Shown here piece after piece: positions 13,580 through 24,429 of a stretch of 52,500 bases of DNA. The stretch spans positions 70,782,676 through 70,835,175 of the forward strand of contig CM043969.1 in the NCBI GenBank assembly GCA_014529385.2, given 5' to 3'. Position numbers and translations under genes: made by a program. A model generated the notes under the pieces. It was given only the letters and a program-made list of their open reading frames with translations, was not told the DNA's origin and made no database searches. Each line of letters begins with the position of its first letter. Position 1 is the first letter of the stretch. The stretch comes from Adiantum capillus-veneris (Eukaryota > Streptophyta > Polypodiopsida > Polypodiales > Pteridaceae).

Positions 13580-13952
13580 CTATAAAGATCCATCTGGTCG
13601 AAGGCTGCCAAGGGCCTCCTGCCTGAGGCACCCTAGCACGAAGCCACTATAGCAAGAACTCCTTCCAGGGCTCCTCACCTCGAAGAAGTCCTCTAATGAT
13701 GAACTTCCCAAGAAGGGCTCTGCTCTGGTGTGCTGGATCAATGATCCCAAGCCCTCCCTGTGAACAAGCAAAAGTGATGACCTGCCAAGCCACCTTGGCT
13801 CGGGCTATCTGAGTGTCACGTCCTGACCAAAGGAAGTTCTTGATCAACCTCTCTACTTGGCTAATACAAGAACTCGAGAAGATCCAGCAGGAAATGATGT
13901 ACCACATAGTCGCCAACAACACCTGGTTGGAAACTACTACTCTGCTAGCCAA
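13580..13952 (-). pseudogene. LINE post-RT (thumb) region
   Basis: Contains LIKNFLWSG and KVAWQV...GGLGI, typical of the segment between the RT palm and the zf-RVT domain of plant L1 elements. It continues from the FADD-bearing frame after a frameshift near 13950. Confidence 0.8.
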
Positions 13953-13970
13953 AGAAAGTCGTGCTGATCT

Positions 13971-15262
13971 CTAGTGTAACAACTTTCTCTTGATAGACAG
14001 GAGAAGGGGAGCAATTTGTTGCTCGGGAGACAAGTCCAAACCAACCTGACAGCCCAAGTACCGAACTGCAGTCCCTGGGGGAATCCACCTGAAACCCTCT
14101 CCTGGCATCCAATCTGGCACAGGAGCACTACCAACCGAGAAAGCCACTGTCTTTCTCCAATTGATCAATGCGCCCGATGCACAACAGAAGGTCTCCAGAG
14201 CCTGATCATACCTGTGGAGGTTGGCCTCCTGGCCATCTAAGTACAAGGCTGAGTCGTCGGCAAACTTAGCGTCTAGTAGCTCATCTCCCCGAATAGGGAG
14301 TGCTAAGCCCCGTAGACCAACCTGCTGCGACACCAAAAAAGCTTCTCATGGCCTCCACATAGAACAGAAAGAGGAAAGGGACAAGAGGACATCCCTGTCT
14401 GATCAAACGTGTAATCATGAAGCGATCACCTCGCTCTCCTGCCAAGAGTACCTGACTATGAGCCTGTCTGTACAAAGCTAACATCCCTCTGATCCAAGCA
14501 TCTGAGAAGCCCATCCTACGTAGAGTGACCTCTAGAAAGTCCCAGTCAACTCTGTCGTATGCCTTCTCAAAATTGAGAAAAAGGATCATGAGGTCCTCAC
14601 CATGGAGCCGTGCCAAGGAAGAGGCCTCCCAAAAGGTAAAGATGTTGTCAAGGATACTGCGTTCCTTGACAAAACCTGTCTGAGTCCCATGTATCAGGCT
14701 ATCCAGAAGTGGTTGGATCCTCAAACTCAAAGCCTTGGCAAGAATTTTGTAGTTTGAGTTGAGGATGGTGATGGGGCGCCACTATCGAATCTCATCCAAG
14801 GAGCCACCCTCCTTGGGAATGAGGTAGATCATGCCCTCACTCATGCTGTCAGGCATCACTCCTGTGTGCAAAGTGTACTGAAAATCACTGCATAGATCTG
14901 GGCCAAGCAGGTCCCAGTACTCCAAGAAAAAACTGGGAGTCAGCCCATCCTCACCTGGACAACTACCACGGGGGAGGGCCCTAAGAGCCGTGTGTAGCTC
15001 CTCAAGCTGAAGTTGCAGCTCAAGCCTCTGACGCATCTCCTCAGTCACAAGACAAGGCATCTGTGCCCAAACCTGCTCCCTGCATGCATCCTGATGCTCT
15101 GACTGGGAATTTGCACTCACGATAAAAGTCAGTAGCAATTGCACGCATATCCTCGGGCTTAGAAGCAACTGAGCCATCGGGCCTCCTCAACTGACTGACC
15201 TTGGCATGCGAGTGCCGAGGTCCCACTGCCTCAAAGAAAGCACAAGTCACTCTATCACCCAC
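13971..15262 (-). pseudogene. LINE reverse transcriptase domain remnants
   Basis: Pieces in three frames make up one RT. 15262-15041 starts GDRVTCAFFEAV; 15177-14782 contains PGEDGLTPSFF and LIPKEGG; 14730-14281 contains QTGFVKERSILDNI, FEKAYDRVDW and RQGCPL; 14336-13971 contains FADDSALYL, the YxDD-type catalytic box in its common plant-LINE FADD form. Frameshifts lie near 15100 and 14300. Confidence 0.88.
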
Positions 15263-15331
15263 CTGGGTCCACTGAGATGCCTGTTGGTGGAAAGCAAACT
15301 CATGTCGCCTCTCCTCTGTGCTAGCAAGCTC

Positions 15332-15860
15332 CTATCGAGCCTGCTGTAATTGCTCCTCCAACCAAGGAATGTCTGGATGCTGCTCCTGCATCCTCTGTAA
15401 CGAAGCAATGCCACGTCTGAGACGTTGCTCCTCCTCTCTCGCTGCAGCGCGAGCCAGAGACTCCTGGAGAAAAAAATAACTAATCTGTGCTAGGCCTGCG
15501 GCCACTCTATCAGCAGGAGAGTCCTGCATGTCCAAGCCCTCTGTCCAGAGAGCCTCTACCCTCTCTCTCAGTGATGAGTCCAACAAGACCCTCTCTGGGA
15601 TACAAAGCATCGTGCTCCCACTCCTCTGCCTGTCTACTAGTGTGAGGATCACTGATGCATGGTCCAAGAAGGAGGTCCCTGCCACGATGCCCACTGTCCC
15701 CCCCAAGTCACTGAAGTGGTCACTAGTGTAGAAGCGATCTATCCGCGATAGATTCACTCCTCCCACTCTACGGTCCGATCAAGAGAAGGCAAGCCTGTCT
15801 GGGGGCATCACAAAACCAGAGTGCTGCCAAGCATCCGAGACCCTCAAAGTCACACAGAGC
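15332..15860 (-). pseudogene. LINE endonuclease (EEP) C-terminal end and linker
   Basis: The frame reads through 'LPPDRLAFS-stop-SDRR' style sequence into SRIDRFYTSD, the Arg-Ile-Asp-Arg signature near the end of plant LINE endonucleases. The stop sits where a Trp is usual, fitting TGG to TGA. The following FLDHASV corresponds to the catalytic SDH motif; the Ser before Asp-His is Leu here. A Glu/Gln/Arg-rich, probably coiled-coil linker follows (15332-15480). Confidence 0.75.
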
Positions 15861-16782
15861 TGTTGGATCCCAACAGTTGTATAAAGCCCCTTTGTAATGA
15901 CTATCAAACTCCCTTTGTAATGCCAATGATGTCTACCATCCTTATCCAATTGTTTGGATTATGTATAGATTTATTAGTTGGCGAGGACGCAATGCATTTC
16001 CACTTTGTAATTATGATGAGTAGAACTCAATTAAAACCCCATGTACATTTTGAGCTAAGGTGACTAAAGTATAAAGGTCACCTTAGAACCATTTTTGAAT
16101 GACATTTGCATAACTAATTCTGTGTCGTACGAGTCTGAGAGAGAGAGAGAGAGAGTGTGTGATCTTATCCTCTTTGCTACGCGAATCTCCCTCACCGGAT
16201 TTACGAAGCGACCACACCATCACGGTAGCCTCTCCGTGAGCTACGGGCCCACACACGCATTCACATCTTTGAGTTGTTCGCGAGCAATCTTCCCACGAGC
16301 TTGTTTTGCTTGTAAGTAGCACAAACGGTGTCTATTTTCAACAATCAAGTACTTTATGGAACGAGGGTGAGATTAGCTACGCATAGATGTTCATAAACTT
16401 AGGTTTCACACACTTTTAGGTTATGACCTGTGAGTCTATCGTAACTGTATTTGAGGTAGCTAGGGTTATAATCTGGTGAGATTGGACTTATAGGTAAGTG
16501 TATCCTAGTGAGGGGATGGTGCCTAGCAAGTTTGAAGTGATTTCGAGTTCATTTGATGTGTAAACGGTGTTATGAGCATTTAGGGATAGAGTGGGTTGGA
16601 GTTAATAAGGATTAGTGATTGATGCATCATAGAAGTGTGTATGTGTAGGTTGGTGGTCTTAGCCTGACAAGCTAACAAAATTGCCTCCGTGCACCTACGG
16701 GTTAGTCGTGTCACCGGATGACAAGTATGTTTTCTGTGTCGTGCTTGTGAGCATGAACAGGGGAGTAGTTAGCCCTAAAACA
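15861..16782 (+). mobile_element. 5' LTR of the Ty3 element (start inferred)
   Basis: The right end is well placed: CA at 16781-16782 lies one base before the primer site. The left end is inferred from TGTTGGATCCCAACA at 15861, where LINE sequence stops. A TATA box (TATAAAGG, about 16070) lies inside. A short (GA)n run sits at 16138-16155. No 3' LTR is available for comparison, so the 922-bp length is provisional. Confidence 0.5.
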
Positions 16783-16783
16783 T

Positions 16784-16802
16784 TAGCGCCGCTTCCAGGT
16801 AC
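16784..16802 (+). other. Primer binding site (tRNA-Asp type, degenerate)
   Basis: TAGCGCCGCTTCCAGGTAC agrees at 14 of 19 positions with the complement of the plant tRNA-Asp 3' end as I remember it, which Athila-type elements use. It begins one base after the CA that ends the LTR. Confidence 0.6.
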
Positions 16803-17527
16803 ACAAGACCTTAAGTAGGGAGATCTACGCCACTCGTGTGATGGTTAGCTTACTTTAGTTTCGACTAGAGAGAGCTTAAATTTTAAGAGAAGATCTAGGA
16901 GAGGGTATCCTGAGGTCTAGTGGATAGCCAGGAAGCCTATGACTTGTCGAGGGTCTATGACTAGTTAGAGTTAGTTAGGTAGGATAAGGTGGAGTTAGGA
17001 TTTATGGTTTTGAGTTCTAAGTGATGTTTGTGTGTGAATAGTGTAGAAAAAAGCTGTAAAAATGCAAAACAAACAAAGAGAAGAAACAACGAGGCTGTTT
17101 GCTTGCCTTGAAAGCAAAACCCACATCATCCACTCTTCAAGGGTGTGAATAGTGTAGGCATTTGGATTTGTGATCTAGCCCTTGAAAAAAAACGCTAAAA
17201 TTGCGACAAAACCAACCAAAAGAAACAAGGGAATGCCAAAAGAAAACACTAGGTGAACCTAAAGAGGCCAAGAAGAGATATAACCACTAGCCTTGGATAA
17301 GCTGATTGTGTCATGTTGTACAATTGTTGTTCACAAGTTTCAGTTTGAATTGTCAAATCAAATTTGCATCATTTTAGTGCATTTGAGCTGAGCAAAATTG
17401 ACAAGTGCTTGGGTCTAAGGTCAAAAGGAGTCCAAATTGCATGAAACCTGAGGGATAGTCTTCTAATAGCATAAGGGACACATCTGGTTGAAAACAGTAG
17501 GAAAATCACTTCTCAGATAGCCTCGGG

Positions 17528-17549
17528 TGAGTCTATCGCGATAGACTCA
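17528..17549. repeat. 22-bp perfect palindrome in the Ty3 leader
   Basis: The core GAGTCTATCGCGATAGACTC (17529-17548) is its own reverse complement, and the flanking T/A pair extends the palindrome to 22 bp. A second copy with one mismatch (AGTCTATCGCGGTAGACT) lies at 17821-17838, and a half site (GAGTCTATCG) at about 16432. Confidence 0.95.
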
Positions 17550-17820
17550 GGTTTTTGAGCTGTGGACCTCATCTTGCAAAACCCTCCTAGGGTTAGCTTG
17601 AGCTTGACTTAAATAGCACACACACAAAATTTCAAGGTGTTTGGATCACTGAAAGTGAGTCTAAGACCCAGACAAAGAATCAGGCTCTAACAAACACTAA
17701 AATTGGTCTAAAACCTAGACCAAGTGTCCAAATTGCATGAAACTTGAGGAATAGACTCAAGAGAGTAAGGGGAACCCAAGGGTGAATAATTTTTATTTGA
17801 GCCAAATTAAAAAATCTGCC

Positions 17821-17838
17821 AGTCTATCGCGGTAGACT
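17821..17838. repeat. Second, imperfect copy of the leader palindrome
   Basis: Differs from the palindrome at 17528-17549 by A to G right of the CGCG centre. It is followed by the same 'ca' and a T-rich stretch, so it is a repeat of the same motif ~290 bp downstream. Confidence 0.9.
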
Positions 17839-18179
17839 CATGATCTGTTGATTTTGGCATTTTTTGAAAATTGTGACTACATAGCAGGGATAAGCTCTTC
17901 ACCTAGATCCCAACCATCATTTCAAATATGAAATTTGACTACCAGAAGACCTTGAGACATCCAGTGGGGAGAAAACAAAAAATTGCTCAGAGTGACCAGT
18001 GTCATAGAAAATTGATATTTGTTGTACATAATTGAAAAGTTTATTCAACGGTTCAAAGACAACCCTTGTGAACATACTAACCATACATGTGTAGATTCCA
18101 GAAGGAGATCATCACATAGCCGCACAGGCAGGAGAAGTCCAAGTAAGCTTTAAGTTTTCAATACAGCTTTGAGTCTCTT

Positions 18180-19394
18180 ATGTATTTAAGGTTAGGAGCC
18201 TTTTTTAAGTCAGGAGCTAAAAGTGTCAAAAGTCAAGTAAGCACCACGTCCACTGAGGAGAGTGTAACTCAGGCAAGGCTAGATCCATTAGCACCAATCA
18301 TTGAGGAGGATAGTGATACTGACACTTCATTAGATAAGTCCTTCTTCATTATGGGTAGTCAACAGCCAGGAGGTTTCTCCGGTGAAAGAGCGATGCTAGG
18401 AGGAAGTACCTCCCAAAACCCTTTGAACCATGCCAAGTTCACTATACTCTTCTTAGAAGGAACAAACTCTAGGGGAGCCCTAGTTTATTCTGACTATTGG
18501 GGATGTAAGTGTATTTGTATAGAAGAAAGACCTTCTCAGAGATTGGAGATAATTCGAGTCTATGATGATGGAGATAGATTCCGGAACAAAAAGGGGAACC
18601 ACTATCTGATAGTTAGTAACCCTGAGGATTACAACAGATATGGAGATAATGTGGAAAAAGGAAAAATGGTCTCAGAGGCTCAAGAGCCGCCTCCAGAAAT
18701 TGATCGACCTGGAGCTCTTTTTATGTATGATAAAAAGACAACCAGGGTCTCTACCTATAATGAGAATGTGGGAATTTACAAGCATGAGAGCGAGGGAGTA
18801 GTCTCTTATTTTTGATTCAAAGAACCCTACCCAAATGAATTAATCAAAGACAAGGTTCTTTACTTATTCTCTTATGAAATTGCTATGGGGAAGAATATCA
18901 TTTTGTTGATAGGTACGGGCGAGAATACAAAGGAGGTAGAAAAGGCAACAGTTCCAGAAACATCAACATATACCCCCAAAGAAGTGCCAAGGTGCACCTA
19001 TACCCCTAGCAAGTCGACAAATCCATTTTCAGAAGAGAACGACGCAACATCACATTCTAATCGACAACAGACGTTCAACTACCAGAACCAACAAGCAACC
19101 CAACCATCATTGCAGGCATGGCTTCAACAAAGTGCAACATTAGAACAAAACCGAAACAGAGATGGTTATCCAGCTGCAAGAGGGCTAAGAGATTTACAAG
19201 AACCACCACTCTATTCACAATGTCAAGGCGAGAGTAAGCCAAAAACTCAAGAGTCGGCACATCCTAGAAGACAACCCATAGAACAAGTTCAAAGAGATGA
19301 ACCACCTCTTGCAAAAACCATCAGAAATTATGGCTTAGGTTCACCTCTGGGAGAGGAACCCTCCCACTACCGAAGGCCAGAGGAGGTATATTGA
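18180..19394 (+). pseudogene. Gag N-terminal region, unrecognised domain
   Basis: One frame with a stop at 18813-18815 and continuation from 18816 to 19394. A later Met at about 18351 (MGSQQPGG) is an equally plausible start. After a Ser/Thr/Glu-rich head, a ~130-residue folded-looking region follows (GALVYSDYWGCKC ... IIRVYDDGDRFRNKKGNHYL ... GALFMYDKKTTRVSTYNENVGIY). A Gln/Pro/Asn-rich linker leads toward the gag core. I do not recognise the folded region; it is not the standard retrotransposon gag domain, which lies further downstream. The position is that of an N-terminal extension of Gag. Frame ends at a TGA at 19392. Confidence 0.55.
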
Positions 19395-19499
19395 GTAGGA
19401 CGAGGAGAACCAATGATGAGATTTGTAGACCATCGTAGAATTAGACCTTCTCAGGTGCAAAAACGGGTAAACAAGAAATACACGGAAACAGAGACCCTA

Positions 19500-20107
19500 G
19501 GGATCATGTTGCTGCCTTTGTGCGTGTAATTAGAGCTGAAGAAGTGTTGGACTTTCCTACTCAATTTGCAGGGTTTGGGCTTACTCTAGAGGAGGATGCC
19601 GCTACTTGATTTGACTCTGTGGAGCGTAGAGATTTCGAGTCTATGTAGGAGGTTTTTGATGAGTTTATCGAGAAATTCTCACAAAGGGGGATAGCTCATA
19701 ATGCAGTCTCACAAATACATAAATTCAAACAAAAAGAAGGGGAATTTGTGCGAAAAGCAGCCCTACGACTAAAAAGATATGTGAAGTTCTGCCCTGTGGA
19801 AGAACTGCCAACTCAGTCCAGACTTATGTTTATATTTATTCAAGGACTAAGGAACGCAGATCTCCAGAAGGACTTACATATGAAGAGGAGCACGACGTTA
19901 AATGAGTTAACTAAGGAAGCTCTTTACCTTGTAGACAATTGTGCGGTCTGCAAGGAGGGTGAATTCAAGGATCTTGATGATGATTCATCCTCACAACAAA
20001 GTGGAAGCAAGTCCGCTAAGACCACACCGAAAGGAGAAGTAGATGTAAGCCAGGAGCATCTTGTAGAGAAAGTGCTAAAAAAAATTAATATGTATGCCAA
20101 GCCTTAG
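19500..20107 (+). pseudogene. Retrotransposon gag core domain
   Basis: This frame (+1 relative to the N-terminal region) reads DHVAAFVRVIRAEEVLDF, then EVFDEFIEKFSQRG, KFKQKEGEFVRKAALRLKRY and FIQGLRNADLQKDL, the classical Ty3 Gag capsid pattern. Stops at 19607 (TGA) and 19646 (TAG) both replace an expected Trp. A third stop at 20105 precedes a frameshift. The product would form the virus-like particle. Confidence 0.82.
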
Positions 20108-20118
20108 GCTAAGCAGCC

Positions 20119-21258
20119 ATGCAGTGGTGTGCTATTGAACAAAAATGGACAAACCATGTGACGGAGGAATGTTATTATAAGAAGGGATATGTGAGAGAGA
20201 GACCATATGTTCCCCAAGTTCACGCAGCATCTCCTCAACTTCCACCGATGCCTAGGTATGAAGCAGGCAACCTACCCGGACCTGTAGTTGTTGAAAGACC
20301 ACAACCAGTATTGGGGCAACAACCACCCCTACCAGGAGTAAGACCAGTAGGCATAAGATACACACCAACGGTAAACGAATTAGAAGAGACGGCTTTGATA
20401 CCTATGCATGCATATTACGATGATTCCAATGGATATGTAGCAAATCTTGTCTATTATACACCGAAAGAACCCCCAACTCCAGAACCTTGGAGCATGACTC
20501 GAAGTACAGGACCACCAACAGCTGCATAGGCAGCAAGAGAGGGAAGATACAGCTTGGATGAACGAACACTGTTGTTCATAGCCAACGGAGGCATGGGCGG
20601 GTAGAGACATGCGTACCAACAAAGAGGAGCTCAAGGAGCACCTCAACAGCCTAAGGGACTGTGCTACAAGTGTGGTGGAGACCATTGGCTAAGATACTGT
20701 GCTCGTGATGAAATCATTAGAGTCAACGCATATTGCACCGAGTGTGGAATTACTCACTTGATTCCTGATTGCCCTAAGAACCCAAGCAAAGGAGCAAAAA
20801 CTACTTTGAACATGCTGGAAGTAGTACCTTCCAGTGGAGGGTCAAAAAACGAGACACTAATACCTATTCAGGCAATGACACGAGCCCAAGCTCAACGAAT
20901 GACAAACGAACCCATAATTGAAGAGCCAAAGACCGATGCCCCAAGTGCAGAAATAAAAAAACAGAGAAGCACTTGGAAAGCTAAAAAGACGCATATGAAA
21001 GCCAGGAGAGAACGAGAGCAAACGGCTCTATCCGAGGAGTTAAAACACACAAAGGATAGATTAGAGTGGTTAGAGGATCTAACTAGTTTAAGCTCACCCA
21101 CTACGACAACAATAGGTCCCAAGGAAGTAAAGGAACCCCGAAGCGCAGGATCAGGAGGATCAGAGCTGGTAGAAAAAGTAAATGAGCAAATGGATACACT
21201 TTTAAAAGAATACGAAGCCAGACTCAAAAACAGCCAACCCAAGAGCAAAGATGGATGA
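20119..21258 (+). pseudogene. Gag C-terminal region with zinc knuckles
   Basis: One frame with stops at 20527 and 20599. It opens with a degenerate knuckle (C-x8-H-x4-C; the second Cys is missing). After a Pro-rich linker come two compact knuckles, CYKCGGDHWLRYC (20662-20700) and CTECGITHLIPDC (20734-20772). Both are C-x2-C-x3-H-x4-C, one residue shorter than the usual C-x2-C-x4-H-x4-C. A basic, then Glu-rich coiled-coil-like tail (21000-21080) ends the frame. The knuckles would bind element RNA. Confidence 0.75.
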
Positions 21259-21290
21259 CTTATCCATATGAGGAAATATAAAAACAGAGG

Positions 21291-22613
21291 TTGGAAATGT
21301 GTCGAAAGATGATTGATACAGCCCAATCCTTGATAGAAAATCCACTTGGTAAACCTGCAAGTTGGCACGAGGTACCAGCACCAACCCCTATCAAACCAAC
21401 TCTAGAGAAACAAGTAGACACGAAGCAGAGACTCATGAGTTCCTCTGAGTCTAGGAGAGAACCTATCATAGTGCCAAATACAACATATGAGAAAATTGAT
21501 GGTTTCCAGCCTAAAACATTGGTAGAAATGGGTAAGGATTGTAATAGTCTAGATGACCTGTGGAAGCAAATCCGGGAAGCAAATGAAGCTAACAGGGTGA
21601 ACCACCAAATAAATAGCATGAGAAAGGAGAAAAATGAGATCTTACCTCCCATTGAAGATTTTGAGGCAAGATCACAAATGAACTTTGATATGCATTCACA
21701 CGGGGGAGACCAGGGTTCAATTACTTCGGGGCACAGCCAACCAGACTCGCTAAAAACTCTACCCTCATACCTAGGGGAGTATGAAGCTAAGTCTGAGGTG
21801 AGAGCAATCCCATCTCAAAGACTTTCTTCCAACAGAGTGATGGATTCACAAGGGTTGATTGAGTTATTGTCCACCCCTGTGGCATGCACAATCACGTTAG
21901 CCGAACTCCTGAGGTTACGACCAAACATGTGGACCACCGTAGGCAAATGCTTACAAAAATTTGGAGTAAAAGACCCTACCTCGAAGCTTCAAAAAGGGAT
22001 AAGAGAACTGGACAAACCTCAACTAAATACTAGGCCAGTACCTTTAAACAAGGTTGGAGAATATTGCGAGGGAGAAGATGGCAATACCACACTACCAGTA
22101 GAATTTCAAGGAGTAGTATCCAAAGCTAGTCTTGACAGTGGAGCAGGAGTCGCTATCGCCACCAAAGAAATCTGGAAAAAATGGGGAAAGCCGGCTTTGA
22201 GAGCTACCATAATGAAATTGCAACTGGCAGATGGGTTCATGGAAAAGCCTCTAGGACTTTTAGAAAAAGTAATTGTCACCTCGTGCGGAATCGAGTATGA
22301 GCATACATTTGCAATAGTTGATTTCAACAAAAAGAACAGTTATGAGATCATCTTGGGAAGACCATTCATGAGACAATTAAAGATGGTCCAGGATTGGGGT
22401 TATGACCACATATACCTCAGACGTGGGGCGACTGCAACCAAAATATACCTAAAAGACCATAGTTACAAGGATGTGAACCAGACACCAGTGGAAGAGTTTG
22501 ATTCAGCTACATTGGCAGGGTCTGAACTCCCAGCATGGTTAGGGCAGAAAAAAGAGCTATGGATGTGCGGAGCTTCACATTGTGGGAGCTTAAAAGAGAG
22601 GAATGCATCTTAG
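21291..22613 (+). pseudogene. Ty3 aspartic protease region
   Basis: A 440-codon open stretch. The catalytic motif ASLDSGAGVAIAT (Asp near residue 282) and the downstream signature EIILGRPFMRQL (near residue 360) are those of Ty3 retropepsins. The first ~230 residues are a polar linker. The frame is offset from the gag tail and continues upstream across one stop (about 21279), so Gag and Pro were probably a fused or frameshifted polyprotein. It ends at TAG, 22611. Confidence 0.85.
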
Positions 22614-23412
22614 AAAGAGCTATGGAGGACAAGGATTAAATTCCTCAACCTTTTCGCGAAGATGCCTTAGAACCTCTGGAATGGGAACACATACTAGCAA
22701 TATTGGATGTCTGTACCATTACAGATAGCCCAACGACAAAATTTTGCGATAAAGATGGCTATGATGTGCTGCCCTATTACATGATAAGCCTTATACCAGC
22801 AGGAGATGAGAATGTAGACTCACCAGAACAAGAAGATTTTTATGACTCCTCTGAGCATCTGGAATTAAGTCATGATGCAGATAACGAGTGTTCAGATAGC
22901 TCAAGCGAGCGTGGGGAGACAACCGCGAATATCAAGTTTTATGATTTTGCAAATCAACATCCTAGACGCCAGGAACGCTATAGAAAAAAAAAGAGCAGAA
23001 AACAAAATTAGAGAGAACCTAATCCCCAGGATAAAAGATAAAACTTACTATCTAATGCTTGTCAAGGCGAGGATTGTGTAAAAGACCAAATATCCGAAAG
23101 ATTCTCAAGAGTTCGAAGGGAAAGGACACATGAGGAAATAAAACAAGCACGGAAGACTAAAACAAAAACAAAATCAAGAAAATCTCAACAATCAAAACAA
23201 GAAAAGACCAAAGATCTAGAGTGGACCAAAATGGAGCGTAAAAAGAAATACAAAGAACTAAAACGGTCATTACGAGAGGTATGGACTACTGAAGAAGAAA
23301 GTGAAAGGAGGGAGGATTCAGAAAAAGGGAACATGAATGTACCATTCCATTATCGAAAATACACTATCCAAGATAGAAAAATCATAATGATGCCACCAGT
23401 AAGGAAAAGATA
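22614..23412 (+). pseudogene. Protease-RT linker
   Basis: Frames at 22703-23011 and 23231-23413 give very polar peptides (Asp/Ser-rich, then Lys/Arg/Glu-rich) with no domain. Position and composition fit the long linker between protease and RT in Tat/Athila-like polyproteins; at least two frame changes occur. Confidence 0.5.
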
Positions 23413-24258
23413 AACCAGGAATCTTATGATGGACCGGAAAATGCAAAACGGATAGACCTCGCTGCGCCAGGCGAAGAGCCTCAGCCTGTCTATATAGCAA
23501 ATGATTTAGAGCCTAAAGAAGAAGAAAGGTTAACACAACTTCTCAAGAAGTATAAAGATGTGTTTGCATGGTCCTACAAAGACCTCAAAGGAGTTGATCC
23601 ATCGATATGCCAACATACAATTCCTTTGAAATCAGATGCCAAACCTAGCAAACAGCGCCCTTACACATATAATGATACATTCGCTAAACGAATCAAAGAA
23701 GAGATTGACAAGCTGATGGATATTGAATTCATCTATGAAATCGAGCATATAGATTGGGTGTCACCCATTGTGGTTGTCCCCAAAAAGAAAGGAAAGTTGC
23801 GTGTGTGTGTGTGTGTGTGTGTGAACCTCAAAAAAGTGAACGCTGCCACGATAAGGGATAATTTTCCCTTTCCGATCACAGAACATGTGCTTGAGAGGGT
23901 GGCTGGAAAACGGGCTTATTCCTTTTTAGATGGGTTTTTGGGGTATAACCAATTGGCAATTGCAATAGAGGATCAACACAAAACAACATTTTCCACAGAG
24001 TGGGGAATATATGCGTATAGAGTTATGCCTTTTGGCCTAACCAATGCCCCAGCTACCTTCCAAAGGTTAATGACTCATGCGTTCAAAGAATACCTGAGAA
24101 TATTCTTAGAAATATATTTGGATGATCTCTGTGTCCACTCTCTTATACAAGAAGAACATATTGACCATTTACAAAAGGTATTTGAGAAGTGCAGAACATA
24201 TCGAATCTGTCTCAACCTGGAAAAGTGCATTTTTATGGTAAGACAAGGACGAATCTTA
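23413..24258 (+). pseudogene. Ty3 reverse transcriptase, expanded by a (GT)n run
   Basis: Frame reads LLKKYKDVFAWSYKDLKG, VSPIVVVPKKKGKLR, AYSFLDGFLGYNQL (motif A Asp), VMPFGLTNAPATFQ and EIYLDDLCVHS (YLDD catalytic box). Where RVCVDYRKLN is usual there is R(VC)3VNLKKVN: a (GT)n microsatellite (about 23798-23821) has replaced the Asp-containing segment while keeping the frame. The frame ends at TGA 24259; homologous sequence (NIVSRNGIITDL) continues to ~24370 across further stops. Confidence 0.9.
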
Positions 24259-24387
24259 TGAAATATTGTCTCAAGAAATGGCATAATTACTGACCTAGAC
24301 AAAATTAGAGTCATAGTAGACTTTCCCAGGCCTACTAATGCCAAACAAGTACAATCCTTCAAGTGACACTGCAGATATTATTGAAGA

Positions 24388-24409
24388 TTCATATATATAT
24401 ATATATATG
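24388..24409. repeat. (AT)n microsatellite inside pol
   Basis: The tract lies where the connection between RT and RNase H reads RFIxxYAAIAQPLY; it has expanded from a short 'ttcatatatg' coding stretch. Confidence 0.9.
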
Positions 24410-24429
24410 CGGTCATTGCACAACCACTA

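Larger units (their letters stand above)
11922..15860 (-). mobile_element. L1-type LINE, minus strand, 5'-truncated and broken
   Basis: Read on the minus strand the order is: end of the endonuclease domain (15860-15700), linker, RT fingers (15250-14790), RT core (14730-13971), thumb (13952-13580), zf-RVT-like region (13070-12440), tail, and a poly(A) (plus-strand T-run 11922-11930). GC content is clearly above that of both flanks. Frames change several times and stops interrupt all domains, so it cannot be active. ORF1 and most of the endonuclease are absent: the element stops flush against the Ty3 LTR at 15861. No target duplication could be confirmed. Confidence 0.88.
16803..18179 (+). other. 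Ty3 untranslated leader
   Basis: About 1.4 kb between the primer site and the first gag frame, with no conserved coding. It contains the palindromes described separately, two A-rich stretches with 'aaaacaaac' motifs (17050-17230), and repeated short phrases ('caaattgcatgaaac' at about 17432 and 17729). A long leader is usual for Tat/Athila elements. Confidence 0.6.

Noticed and set aside
11908-15900. Possible LINE target duplication (TTGTGTAATG near 11912 and TTTGTAATG near 15890)
   Set aside because: Imperfect, and the right-hand copy lies beyond the inferred LTR start, so it is probably chance.
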